From: Rhodospirillum sp047263945
GTDB taxonomy: Bacteria; Pseudomonadota; Alphaproteobacteria; Rhodospirillales; Rhodospirillaceae
NCBI RefSeq assembly: GCF_047263945.1
Contig: NZ_JBLAVB010000018.1
Span: forward strand, 1-64,000
Length of the DNA stretch: 64,000 bases
Direction of reading: 5' to 3'
The translations under genes were made by a program, and so were the position numbers. The notes under the pieces are model-generated. The model was not told the DNA's origin and made no database searches. It worked only from the letters and a program-made list of their open reading frames with translations. Within the stretch, counting starts at the first letter, position 1; the number at the start of each line of letters is the position of its first letter. Of this stretch, positions 9,107 to 16,366 are shown piece by piece.

Positions 9107-10186
9107 ATGTCCGCCGTTCCCCGCCCCGTAACCTTGTTTCTCTGTCTCATGGTGCTTCTGCTGGCCGCCTATCCGCTCTATGCCGACATGGTCTTCGGCG
9201 ACCAGGCCCAATTCTACCTGCAGAAGCTGACGACAATCATCATCTTCGCCATTTTCGCCATGAGCCTGGATTTGCTGGTGGGAGTAACCGGCCTTGTCAG
9301 CATGGGACATGCGCTCTTCTTCGGGGTGGCTGGCTATGCGCTGGGGCTCCTCTCCCCGGAATACGAGGCGGCCAACATCTGGATCGTCCTCCCCGCTACC
9401 TTGGCGATCTGCGCAGTCGTAGGCCTCGTCGTCGGGGTGCTCTGTGTCCGCACCTCTGGGGTCTACTTCATCATGGCCACCCTGGCCTTCGGTCAGATGG
9501 GGTTCTACTTTTTCAACGATTCCTCCTTCGCCGGGGGCTCGGACGGCATGTACATCATGATGAAACCGGAGGTGGCCATCGCCGGGATTCAGTTGATCGA
9601 CCTGGAAACCCGAGAAGGCATGTTCTATCTGGCGCTTGGCGCCATGGTGGCGGTCTATCTGATCCTGCGTATGCTGATCCGTGCCCCCTTCGGCCGGGTC
9701 CTGGTCGGGATCCACGCCAACGAGCACCGGGTCCGGGCCCTGGGATACAACGCCGTCGTCTACAAGATCTGGTGTTTCGTGATCGCCAGCGTCCTGGCCG
9801 GACTGGCCGGATTCCTGGGAGCGACCCAATACGGCTTCGTCAACCCGTCCCAACTGGGGTGGCATAGCTCGGGTTATGCGTTGATGACCGTGATCCTGGG
9901 GGGAACCGGGACCATTTTCGGCGCCATCCTGGGGGCCTTCACCTTCGAGATTCTCCATCACGTCTTCGAAAGCCTCACCGACCATTGGTCGACGCTGATG
10001 GGCTGCGTCATGATCGGCGTCGTCCTGTTCCTGCCCGCTGGCCTGTCCGGTCTGGCGCTGCGGGTCTTCGCCGAGCGGCGGACCGGGGATAAAGCCACCC
10101 AGGTTGCGGACGCAGCAGTCCAGGGCGAAGAAGACCCACGGGCGGAGACACCACCACGCTCAACGGGGGAGGCGACCCATGTCTAA
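9107..10186 (+). CDS. livM: Branched-chain-type ABC permease, LivM family
   Basis: A 359-residue second permease subunit. It shows the LivM features MSLDLLVGVTGLVSMGHALFFG near residues 55-75 and LGGTGTIFGAILGAF near the C-terminal ATPase contact. Multiple hydrophobic helices are clear. The ATG at 9107 lies 14 nt after GGAG and fits the family N-terminus. The last 30 residues form a charged, low-complexity tail (DKATQVADAAVQGEEDPRAE...). The reading frame overlaps the next gene by 8 nt, indicating translational coupling to the LivG ATPase. Confidence 0.9.
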   Translation: MSAVPRPVTLFLCLMVLLLAAYPLYADMVFGDQAQFYLQKLTTIIIFAIFAMSLDLLVGVTGLVSMGHALFFGVAGYALGLLSPEYEAANIWIVLPATLAICAVVGLVVGVLCVRTSGVYFIMATLAFGQMGFYFFNDSSFAGGSDGMYIMMKPEVAIAGIQLIDLETREGMFYLALGAMVAVYLILRMLIRAPFGRVLVGIHANEHRVRALGYNAVVYKIWCFVIASVLAGLAGFLGATQYGFVNPSQLGWHSSGYALMTVILGGTGTIFGAILGAFTFEILHHVFESLTDHWSTLMGCVMIGVVLFLPAGLSGLALRVFAERRTGDKATQVADAAVQGEEDPRAETPPRSTGEATHV

Positions 10187-10940
10187 GCTCGTCCTGAAGA
10201 CCACTGGTCTGACAAAGCGCTTCGGCGGCCTATGCGCGGTGGACGGGGTCGACCTGGAATTGAAGCAAAACGAGGTGCACGCCATCCTTGGCCCGAATGG
10301 GGCGGGCAAGAGCACCCTGGTCAACCTGCTCTCCGGGGATCTGGCGCCCACGGAGGGAACGGTGACCCTGGAAGGTCGCGAGATTACCGGCCTGCCATCC
10401 CACAAGACCTCCCGATTGGGGATCGGGCGAAGCTACCAGAAGACCAACATCTTTCCTGGCCTGACCTGCGGAGAAAATATTTGGCTCGCGGCGCAATCCC
10501 GTCAGCCGACCTCGCTGCGGTTCTTCCGGCCAGCGTCCCGGATGGACGATGTCCGCGCCCTCATGGAGGCCAGTTTAAGCCGATGTGGCCTCGCCCATCG
10601 GGCCGACACCCCGGCAACGGCCATGAGCTATGGCGAACAGCGCCAGTTGGAGATCGGGATGATGTTGGCGACCCAACCCCGGCTCCTGCTGATGGACGAG
10701 CCCATGGCCGGCATGGGTCAGGAGGAATCCGAAATGCTGGTGGAGCTGATCAAGACCCTGGCGCACGACTACACCATTCTGTTGATCGAACACGACATGG
10801 ATGCCGTTTTCGCCGTCGCCCATCGTCTCACGGTAATGGTCAACGGACGGGTTCTGGAAACCGGCGGTCCGGACCAGATCCGCTCCAGCATCCAGGTCCA
10901 GGAGGCCTATCTCGGCAGCGAAGCGAGGAGTCTGGCATGA
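10179..10940 (+). CDS. livG: Branched-chain-type ABC transporter ATPase, LivG family
   Basis: A 253-residue ATP-binding subunit. The Walker A GPNGAGKST is near residue 40, the ABC signature is of the LivG type (MSYGEQRQLEIGMML), and the Walker B is LLLMDEPMAGMG with a following His-loop (LLIEHDMDAVF). The ATG at 10179 has GGGGGAGG just upstream and lies within the last codons of livM. Its stop overlaps the livF start in an ATGA, so all transporter subunits are made together. Confidence 0.92.
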   Translation: MSKLVLKTTGLTKRFGGLCAVDGVDLELKQNEVHAILGPNGAGKSTLVNLLSGDLAPTEGTVTLEGREITGLPSHKTSRLGIGRSYQKTNIFPGLTCGENIWLAAQSRQPTSLRFFRPASRMDDVRALMEASLSRCGLAHRADTPATAMSYGEQRQLEIGMMLATQPRLLLMDEPMAGMGQEESEMLVELIKTLAHDYTILLIEHDMDAVFAVAHRLTVMVNGRVLETGGPDQIRSSIQVQEAYLGSEARSLA

Positions 10941-11704
10941 GAACAGCAAGCAACGGCGCGCGTAGCGGCCTCATCGTCCCAAACGGCGCGCAGGGCGATC
11001 CCATTGTCCAAGCAGAGGGTCTGCAGGTGTACTATGGTGCGTCCCACGTCCTGCATGGTGTCAACTTCACGGTCCGCCGGGGCGAGACCGTCAGCCTGAT
11101 GGGGCGCAACGGCATGGGCAAGACCACGACCCTGCGCTCCATCCTGGGGTTCGTGCCCCCCCGGCAAGGCAGGGTGCGGATCCTGGGCGACGACATGACC
11201 GGGGCCCGCCCCTACAAGGTGACTCGCCGCCACATCGCCTATGTCCCCGAAGGGCGGGGCATGTTTCACAATCTGTCCGTCCGCGAGCATCTCCTCATGC
11301 CCGCACGCACCGGGATCGACGGAGCGCGCCGCTGGACCTTCGATCGTGTGATGGCAACCTTTCCCCGCTTGTCGGAGCGACTATCGAACATGGGCGGCCA
11401 GCTTTCCGGAGGGGAACAACAAATGCTGGCCATCGGCCGGGCCCTGATGACCAACCCCGAACTGCTCATACTGGACGAGGCAACGGAGGGACTCGCTCCG
11501 CTCATCCGCGAGGAAATCTGGCGCATCATACAGATCGTCAAAAACGATGGCATCTCCACGGTGATCGTCGACAAGAACATCGGTCCCATTCTCGACATGG
11601 CGGATCGCAACGTGATCCTCGTCAAAGGGCGCGTCGTTTTCGAGGGGGACAGTGACACCTTGCGGGCCAATCCCGAGGTGCTGGCTAAAAATATCGGGAT
11701 TTAG
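10937..11704 (+). CDS. livF: Branched-chain-type ABC transporter ATPase, LivF family
   Basis: A 255-residue second ATP-binding subunit. Walker A is GRNGMGKTT, the signature is LSGGEQQMLAIGRALM, and Walker B is LLILDEATEGLAP. The first 27 residues (TASNGARSGLIVPNGAQGD...) are an extra low-complexity leader not typical of LivF, but the ATGA overlap with livG supports this start. The TAG stop codon is also the first three bases of a 124-nt palindromic repeat, so the repeat forms the whole 3' flank of the transporter operon. Confidence 0.92.
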   Translation: MRTASNGARSGLIVPNGAQGDPIVQAEGLQVYYGASHVLHGVNFTVRRGETVSLMGRNGMGKTTTLRSILGFVPPRQGRVRILGDDMTGARPYKVTRRHIAYVPEGRGMFHNLSVREHLLMPARTGIDGARRWTFDRVMATFPRLSERLSNMGGQLSGGEQQMLAIGRALMTNPELLILDEATEGLAPLIREEIWRIIQIVKNDGISTVIVDKNIGPILDMADRNVILVKGRVVFEGDSDTLRANPEVLAKNIGI

Positions 11705-11825
11705 AGGGAAACGGGATCAGCTTGGAACAAGCTGGCCCCATTTCACTCTCATTCTATAAATTTTAGAGTATCTTCGAGGCCAAGTTTGGTCGCGAAGCGA
11801 CCCAACTTGATCTCGGAATACTCTA
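11702..11825 (-). repeat. 124-nt palindromic MITE-like repeat, copy A
   Basis: Nearly identical (about four differences) to the reverse complement of the copy at 41262-41385. The ends are TAGAG and CTCTA. One half is a long near-perfect palindrome centred near 11795 (GGTCGC-gaa-GCGACC core extended by AAGTT/AACTT and TAGAGTAT/ATACTCTA). The other half is a non-palindromic flank. It starts on the livF stop codon and ends 16 nt before the hemerythrin start, so it fills the intergenic gap. It could act as a bidirectional terminator or mRNA boundary. Confidence 0.85.
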
Positions 11826-11841
11826 GGGGAAGGGACAGACC

Positions 11842-12420
11842 ATGCGGCCAACCGTCACCATCATCAGGACCGAACATCGGCGTCTCGCGGCCGTCATCGA
11901 CTGCTTTGTCGGGGTGTTGCGGGACCTGAATTCGGGGAAAAGCAAAGCGGCTCCTGACGTCGATCTCCTCCAATCGATCCATAACTATTTCCGCTCTTTT
12001 CTCTATACCTTCCACCATCCGAAGGAAGAGGAGCACCTGTTTCCCTCCCTGGCGGCGCGGGTGCCCGCCCTGGCCGAAGTCATCGACCGCCTGGAAGGCG
12101 AACACGCCCGGGGCCTGGAGATGCTGGACAACCTCGACCGGGCGCTGGAGGCACTCCGCGCCGGGGCGACCGATGACCTGAGCGCCTATTTAGCGGCGGC
12201 GGAAAGCTACCAGGATCTGGAATGGAAACATATGGCCCTGGAGGAACGGGATATCCTGCCCCTCGCCCAGAAGGCCCTGGAGTCCGCCGATTGGGACAGG
12301 CTGGACGCGATCTTCACGGACCACGAGGATCCGATTTTCGGTGACAAACCCCGGGCAGAGTATGAATCCTTGCTGACGGCCATTGTCAATCGGGCGCCTT
12401 CTCCCCACGGACTGGGATAG
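11842..12420 (+). CDS. Hemerythrin-like cation-binding protein
   Basis: A 192-residue four-helix hemerythrin-domain protein, predicted cytoplasmic. Metal-ligand candidates are spaced as in the family: TEHRRL near residue 12, HHPKEEEHLF around 55-65, GEHARG around 90, and WKHMALEERD around 130-138. Such proteins bind O2, NO or iron in a di-iron site. Here the gene sits between the transporter and the BoxR-type regulator of an oxygenase pathway, so an oxygen-buffering or iron-protecting role is attractive but unproven. The ATG at 11842 follows GGGGAAGGGA. Transcription may be separate, because a palindromic repeat precedes it. Confidence 0.82.
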   Translation: MRPTVTIIRTEHRRLAAVIDCFVGVLRDLNSGKSKAAPDVDLLQSIHNYFRSFLYTFHHPKEEEHLFPSLAARVPALAEVIDRLEGEHARGLEMLDNLDRALEALRAGATDDLSAYLAAAESYQDLEWKHMALEERDILPLAQKALESADWDRLDAIFTDHEDPIFGDKPRAEYESLLTAIVNRAPSPHGLG

Positions 12421-12624
12421 GGGGCTGGTCCTTGCGCGATACGGCCGACGGGGTGTCGCGCACTGGCATGAGGTTTGGTGCCGGAAACATTGACGATTCC
12501 CAGCGTTCCAACGTAGGTTGATGGCTCGATCCCCTGACCGGGAACGGTAAGCGGAACTATGAATCCGGTTGTCCGCGTCCGCTCATGGCTTAATCTATTT
12601 CCCTGGTGGACCGAAGAAAATCAC

Positions 12625-13551
12625 ATGGCCACGAACGGATATCTTGCCGCCGAGTCCATCGACAAATTGAACCCCGAAGATCTTGCCCTTCTGGAGACCT
12701 ACATCACGGGCATCGGAGAGCGCATCAAGGTGATCCGGTCCCGGCGTGGCATGACCCGGAAAGATCTTTCCAGGCATTCCGGCGTCTCAGAGCGCTATCT
12801 TGCACAGGCGGAGAAGGGCAAGGCCAACTTTTCCATTGCCATTCTCTGGCGCATATCCCATGCCTTGAACGTGGAAATTCCCGATCTGTTTCCAGGGGCC
12901 GAGGAAGATCCTGGCGCCTTGCACACCCTCGTGCGCGGTTTGTCTCCGGTCCAACGTCAGGAGGCCGTCGACCTTTTGAGGGAGCGTTTCTTGAACTCTT
13001 CCGCAGCCGGTCACGGCGTGGCCCTGATTGGCTTGCGCGGCGCTGGAAAAACACGCCTTGGAAGCCTTCTGGCCGATGAATTCAAGGTCCCATTCATCCG
13101 ACTTGGCGCGGTGGTCGAGAAGCTCGCCCAGATGGATATTGGCGAGTTGATTTCCCTGGGGGGCCAGAAGGCCTTTCGCCGTGTTGAATTGCAGGCGCTT
13201 AAACACGTGATTGAAACGCATCCCCGTGCCGTCGTGGAAGCCGGAGGCAGTCTGGTATCGGAGACGGAAACCTTCAAATTGCTTTTGTCTTCCTATCACA
13301 CGGTCTGGATCAAGGCGGCGCCAGAGGAGCATATGCAAAGGGTGATCGATCAAGGCGATCTCCGCCCCATGAGCGGGAACGACGAGGCCATCAACGACCT
13401 GCGGGAGATCCTCAAGGAACGAGAGCCGGAGTACAGATTGGCGAATTCTATTCTTGATACGACCGGTCGCAGCATCACCGATTGCATTATCGAATTGGTC
13501 AACCATACCCGACCCTATCTGACCAAGCAGGACGAGCCCGTCAAGCCGTGA
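12625..13551 (+). CDS. boxR: BoxR/BzdR-type regulator: HTH plus shikimate-kinase-like domain
   Basis: A 308-residue regulator with an XRE-type helix-turn-helix at about residues 30-90 (GERIKVIRSRRGMTRKDLSR...SERYLAQAEKG) joined to a shikimate-kinase-like domain with Walker A GLRGAGKT at about 136-143. This two-domain form is characteristic of BzdR/BoxR, where the second domain binds benzoyl-CoA and relieves repression of box or bzd genes. The size matches (about 300). I chose the ATG at 12625; an in-frame ATG at 12559 would add 22 residues not typical of the family. It probably controls the box operon from its own transcript, since 204 nt separate it from the preceding gene. Confidence 0.9.
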   Translation: MATNGYLAAESIDKLNPEDLALLETYITGIGERIKVIRSRRGMTRKDLSRHSGVSERYLAQAEKGKANFSIAILWRISHALNVEIPDLFPGAEEDPGALHTLVRGLSPVQRQEAVDLLRERFLNSSAAGHGVALIGLRGAGKTRLGSLLADEFKVPFIRLGAVVEKLAQMDIGELISLGGQKAFRRVELQALKHVIETHPRAVVEAGGSLVSETETFKLLLSSYHTVWIKAAPEEHMQRVIDQGDLRPMSGNDEAINDLREILKEREPEYRLANSILDTTGRSITDCIIELVNHTRPYLTKQDEPVKP

Positions 13552-13599
13552 TGGCATGATGAGGGGGATGCCCAAGTTCCCACCGATCTTAGACGCGAC

Positions 13600-13725
13600 C
13601 CCGAAATGACTTTCATTATTTCAATGGCTTAGAGTGCTCCGAGATCAACCTTGGATGCCCGTTTTACGGGCATGATGGAGCTCTTTAAAATCACAGTGTG
13701 AACCTTGGTTTGGGCTCTCACATCG
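13600..13725. repeat. Direct repeat plus diverged palindromic repeat copy F
   Basis: Bases 13600-13625 (CCCGAAATGAC...TTATTTCAAT) recur imperfectly at 14153-14178. They are followed at 13630 by a diverged copy of the window's palindromic repeat: TAGAGTGCTCCGAGATCAA instead of TAGAGTATTCCGAGATCAA, then a different core hairpin (ATGCCCGTTTTACGGGCAT), then GAGCTCTTTAAAATCAC, comparable to the ACTCTAAAATCAC of copy C. The hairpin could end boxR transcription. Confidence 0.55.
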
Positions 13726-13809
13726 CCTTTAGAAGGCTGTGCGGATTCCAGAAAAAATGATAGAACAAAAAGAAGGGAGAAATCAAAACAACACGCGGGA
13801 AATGCCGCA

Positions 13810-14127
13810 ATGCAATATACGAATATTGTTGTCGCAGATGAAGTTCCTTTCCTTCTTAGTGAAGAGGGGGTGAAGGACTTTATGCGTCGCAAGAAGGACT
13901 ACAGCTATTCCTTGCCCCATCAAGGGGGAGGAAAGTCTGCAGACGACGCGGAGCAACTGAGTCGGTTGGTGGCCCGGGATGATCCCGACTTGATCGCGAC
14001 AATCGGAGATTTGGGGCGGGTGGCACTCCACCCGCAGTGTTCGATTGATGTCAAGGCGGTTCCTTTGGGACAGGCTTGGCGCATTGTAACCGTCTCCCAG
14101 TTCGAGGTCCTTCTCCTGGATCCCTGA
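13810..14127 (+). CDS. Small hypothetical protein
   Basis: A 105-residue open frame with normal, protein-like composition (MQYTNIVVADEVPFLLSEEGVKDFMRRKK...). It is acidic in the middle and hydrophobic at the end (WRIVTVSQFEVLLLDP). I do not recognise a family; no signal peptide or membrane segment is seen. The frame is open upstream to 13705, but the ATG at 13810 is the first with protein-like sequence after it; a weak GGGAA lies before it. It is bracketed by two imperfect direct repeats (13600 and 14153), which may mean that it arrived as a small cassette. Confidence 0.5.
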   Translation: MQYTNIVVADEVPFLLSEEGVKDFMRRKKDYSYSLPHQGGGKSADDAEQLSRLVARDDPDLIATIGDLGRVALHPQCSIDVKAVPLGQAWRIVTVSQFEVLLLDP

Positions 14128-14152
14128 GATCCCCCCCCAGTCCAAGAGCCCA

Positions 14153-14275
14153 CCCGAAATGACGCTCCTTATTTCAATTACTCGTCGTCATTCCCGCGTA
14201 CGCGGGAATCCAGATGCGCTGCCGGTTGCTGCACAAAAACACAAAACCTGGATCCCCGCTTTCGCGGGGACGACG
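14153..14275. repeat. Direct repeat and paired CGTCATTCCCGCG repeats
   Basis: Bases 14153-14178 repeat the 13600 sequence. They are followed by two facing units of a common proteobacterial intergenic repeat: ATTCCCGCGTACGCGGGAAT (14190-14209, perfect palindrome) and CCCCGCTTTCGCGGGG (14254-14269). The two units together can fold into a larger structure. A related unit occurs at 63726-63753. It lies between the converging 13810 ORF and the LysR gene and may terminate both. Confidence 0.7.
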
Positions 14276-14299
14276 GAAAAAGAGTTTTTCCGCATCTTG

Positions 14300-15193
14300 T
14301 TAAAGCTCCGCCATTCTGAACACCTCCGCCACCCAATCCAGAAACACCCGCAACCGGGGTGCCAAATGGCGGTTTTGGGGTATGAGCGCATGCAATGGGG
14401 TCGCCGTCGGCGGGAAATCGGGCAACACCTCCACCATCTTCCCCTCCCGCAGGTCATCCAAAAACCGATAGCGTGGTGCCTGGATCAGGCCATATCCCAG
14501 GCGGGCCAGATCGGCCAGGGTGGTGGAATTGTTCGCCGTCACCCGACACGGCAACAGCACCTCCCGTAGGCCCCCCTCCCCCGTGAATTCCAAGGGGAGA
14601 ACCTCCCCCGTCCGGGAGGAGACGAAGCCCGCCATCCAATGCCCCTCCAGGTCATCGGGATGGCGTGGGAGTCCGTGGCGCTCCAGATAAGCGGGGCTCG
14701 CGCAGGTGATTTCCGGGATCAAGGCGAGGCGGCGCTGGATCAGGCTGCTGTCTTCCGGAGGACCCGCGCGCAGTACGCAATCAATCCCTTCCCGCACCAT
14801 GTCCACCAGCCGGTCCCCCTGCCCCAGGTGCAGATTGATGCCCGGGTAGCGGTCCAGAAACTCCGGTAGACGTGGCAAAACGAAAGTCCGGGTCAGCAAC
14901 CCATGGGCATCAATGCGCAGAAGCCCCCGGGGCTGGCTGTCACGAAAGGCCGCATCCGCCGCCTCGACCTCCGCCAAAATAGACTGACACCGACGGACAT
15001 AGGCCCGCCCATCCAGGGTTGGGGTCACATGGCGGGTGGTCCGCTCCAGCAGACGCGCCCCCAGGGTCGCCTCCAGGCGTTTGATCGCCTCCGTCGCCGT
15101 GGAGCGAGCCAACCCCAAGTCTGCGGCGGCGGCGGAGAAGCTCTGCCGCTCCACCACCCGAACGAACAGACGCATTTGATCGAGACGGTCCAT
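14300..15193 (-). CDS. LysR-family transcriptional regulator
   Basis: A 297-residue LysR protein. The N-terminal winged HTH is clear (MDRLDQMRLFVRVVERQSFSAAA...LGLARSTATEAIKRLEATLGARLLER), followed by a substrate-binding domain from about residue 90. It is divergent from the SDR/tautomerase pair with a 106-nt shared upstream region, the usual arrangement for a LysR regulator and its target. The inducer is unknown. The sequence is closest to the CrgA/DmlR-like group that often controls dehydrogenase genes, which is an inference from overall pattern. Confidence 0.9.
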   Translation of the reverse strand: MDRLDQMRLFVRVVERQSFSAAAADLGLARSTATEAIKRLEATLGARLLERTTRHVTPTLDGRAYVRRCQSILAEVEAADAAFRDSQPRGLLRIDAHGLLTRTFVLPRLPEFLDRYPGINLHLGQGDRLVDMVREGIDCVLRAGPPEDSSLIQRRLALIPEITCASPAYLERHGLPRHPDDLEGHWMAGFVSSRTGEVLPLEFTGEGGLREVLLPCRVTANNSTTLADLARLGYGLIQAPRYRFLDDLREGKMVEVLPDFPPTATPLHALIPQNRHLAPRLRVFLDWVAEVFRMAEL

Positions 15194-15199
15194 CCCCTT

Positions 15200-15275
15200 T
15201 GTTCAGCATAACCGAATAGTAATGTCAACATTCCGGTGATTGTTCAAATTGTGCCCAGGTCCTAGGTCTAGGACA
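15200..15275. promoter_or_regulatory. Divergent LysR/SDR control region
   Basis: The gap between the two divergent genes contains a perfect 12-bp palindrome AATGTCAACATT-like site at 15221-15232 (AATGT/ACATT arms) and a second inverted repeat at 15259-15274 (GTCCTA, 4 nt, TAGGAC). The first is a plausible LysR recognition site, the second a plausible activation or -35/-10 proximal site. The repeats are visible; binding is inference. Confidence 0.5.
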
Positions 15276-15299
15276 CGAACGACACGGAAAGGACATCCC

Positions 15300-16040
15300 A
15301 TGACCCAAAACCCGATACGAACCGCCATCATCACAGGCGCCTCCCGGGGCATCGGCGCGGCCACCGCCGAACGCCTGGCCCAAGACGGCTTCGCCGTCAT
15401 CGTCAACTATGCCCGAGGTCGCGAGGCCGCTGAGGCCATTGTGGCCAGGATCACCGCAGTGGGCGGACAGGCCCTCGCTGTTGCCGCCGACGTTGCCTCT
15501 CCAGAGGGGGTTCCCACGCTGTTCGACGCGGCGGAGGAGGCCTTCGGCCCGGTCAACGTGCTGGTGAACAACGCGGGATTACTCACAGTCTCGCCCCTTG
15601 TCGAGACCGATGACGCGAGCTTCGACCGTCAGATCGCCCTGAACCTGGGAGGGGTCTTCCGAGGCATGCGGGAAGGCGCCCGTCGGTTGCGCGACGGGGG
15701 ACGGATCCTCTCTTTTTCCTCAAGCGTGGTCGGCGTCTATCAACCCACCTATGGCATCTACGCCGCCACCAAGGCGGCGGTGGAGGCCATGACCCATGTT
15801 TTGGCGAAGGAACTGGGCCCCCGGGGGATCTCCGTCAATTGCGTCGCGCCCGGCCCCGTGGCAACGGACCTCTTCTTAGAGGGCAAAAGCGAGGCCTTGA
15901 TTCACAAGATCGCCTCAAGCTGCCCCTTCAACCGCCTGGGCACACCGGAGGAAATCGCCCGTGTGATCAGCTTCCTGGCCGGACCGGATGGGGCCTGGGT
16001 CAACGGCCAGGTCCTGCGCGCCAATGGCGGCATGATTTAA
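15300..16040 (+). CDS. Short-chain dehydrogenase/reductase (SDR)
   Basis: A 246-residue classical SDR. The cofactor motif is TGASRGIG at about residues 12-19, the structural NNAG motif is near 88, the catalytic Ser is in SFSSS and the YxxxK pair in YAATK. The C-terminus ends NGQVLRANGGMI as in 3-oxoacyl-ACP reductase-like SDRs. The Asn following the first strand (VNYARGRE) suggests NADPH preference. The ATG at 15300 follows AAGGA. It is 45 nt before a tautomerase gene and probably forms an operon with it under the divergent LysR regulator. The substrate is unknown. Confidence 0.9.
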   Translation: MTQNPIRTAIITGASRGIGAATAERLAQDGFAVIVNYARGREAAEAIVARITAVGGQALAVAADVASPEGVPTLFDAAEEAFGPVNVLVNNAGLLTVSPLVETDDASFDRQIALNLGGVFRGMREGARRLRDGGRILSFSSSVVGVYQPTYGIYAATKAAVEAMTHVLAKELGPRGISVNCVAPGPVATDLFLEGKSEALIHKIASSCPFNRLGTPEEIARVISFLAGPDGAWVNGQVLRANGGMI

Positions 16041-16085
16041 CCCCCTCTTCTCGCCAAATCACAGTCCAACCACAAGGAAACAGCC

Positions 16086-16301
16086 ATGCCCTTCGTCAAC
16101 ATCAAGACTCCGGAAGCCTCTCTGACCAAAAGCCAGAAGGAGGAGATTATCCATAAGACCACGGACATGCTGGTGAGCTACTTCAGCGAAGCTGCCCGTC
16201 CCCATACCATGGTCCTGATCGAAGAAGTCCCCGACGGCGGTTATGGCCGAGCAGACGAGGTCTTCATCATCCCAGAGCCCTATCGCGCCTCAAATGACTA
16301 G
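16086..16301 (+). CDS. 4-oxalocrotonate tautomerase-family protein
   Basis: A 71-residue tautomerase-superfamily protein. After removal of Met1 the N-terminal residue is Pro (MPFVNIKT), the catalytic base of this family. The rest matches a one-domain subunit (LTKSQKEEIIHKTTDMLVSYF, then HTMVLIEEVPDGGYGRADE). It is preceded by CACAAGGAAACAG with AAGGA as ribosome-binding site. Its pairing with an SDR gene suggests detoxification or reduction of a small carbonyl compound, but the substrate cannot be told. Confidence 0.85.
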   Translation: MPFVNIKTPEASLTKSQKEEIIHKTTDMLVSYFSEAARPHTMVLIEEVPDGGYGRADEVFIIPEPYRASND

Positions 16302-16304
16302 AAA

Positions 16305-16331
16305 AAGAGGGTCCAGGGACATCGTCCCTGG
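16305..16331 (-). terminator. Terminator between tautomerase and YbdK-like gene
   Basis: A perfect 8-bp stem (CCAGGGAC at 16313-16320, complement at 16324-16331) with a 3-nt loop. On the minus strand it is followed by CCCTCTTTTTC, a good U-tract, so it fits the end of the carboxylate-amine ligase transcript. Two further GC-rich hairpins (GTGGGC/GCCCAC and GGGCTTCGCCC type) lie between it and that gene's stop codon. Confidence 0.7.
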
Positions 16332-16366
16332 CCGGGCGTGGGCAGGAGCCCACAAGGGCGAAGCCC

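Noticed and set aside
14186..14275. CRISPR-like appearance of two palindromic units
   Set aside because: Only two facing units with no regular spacers and no cas genes; fits a common dispersed intergenic repeat.
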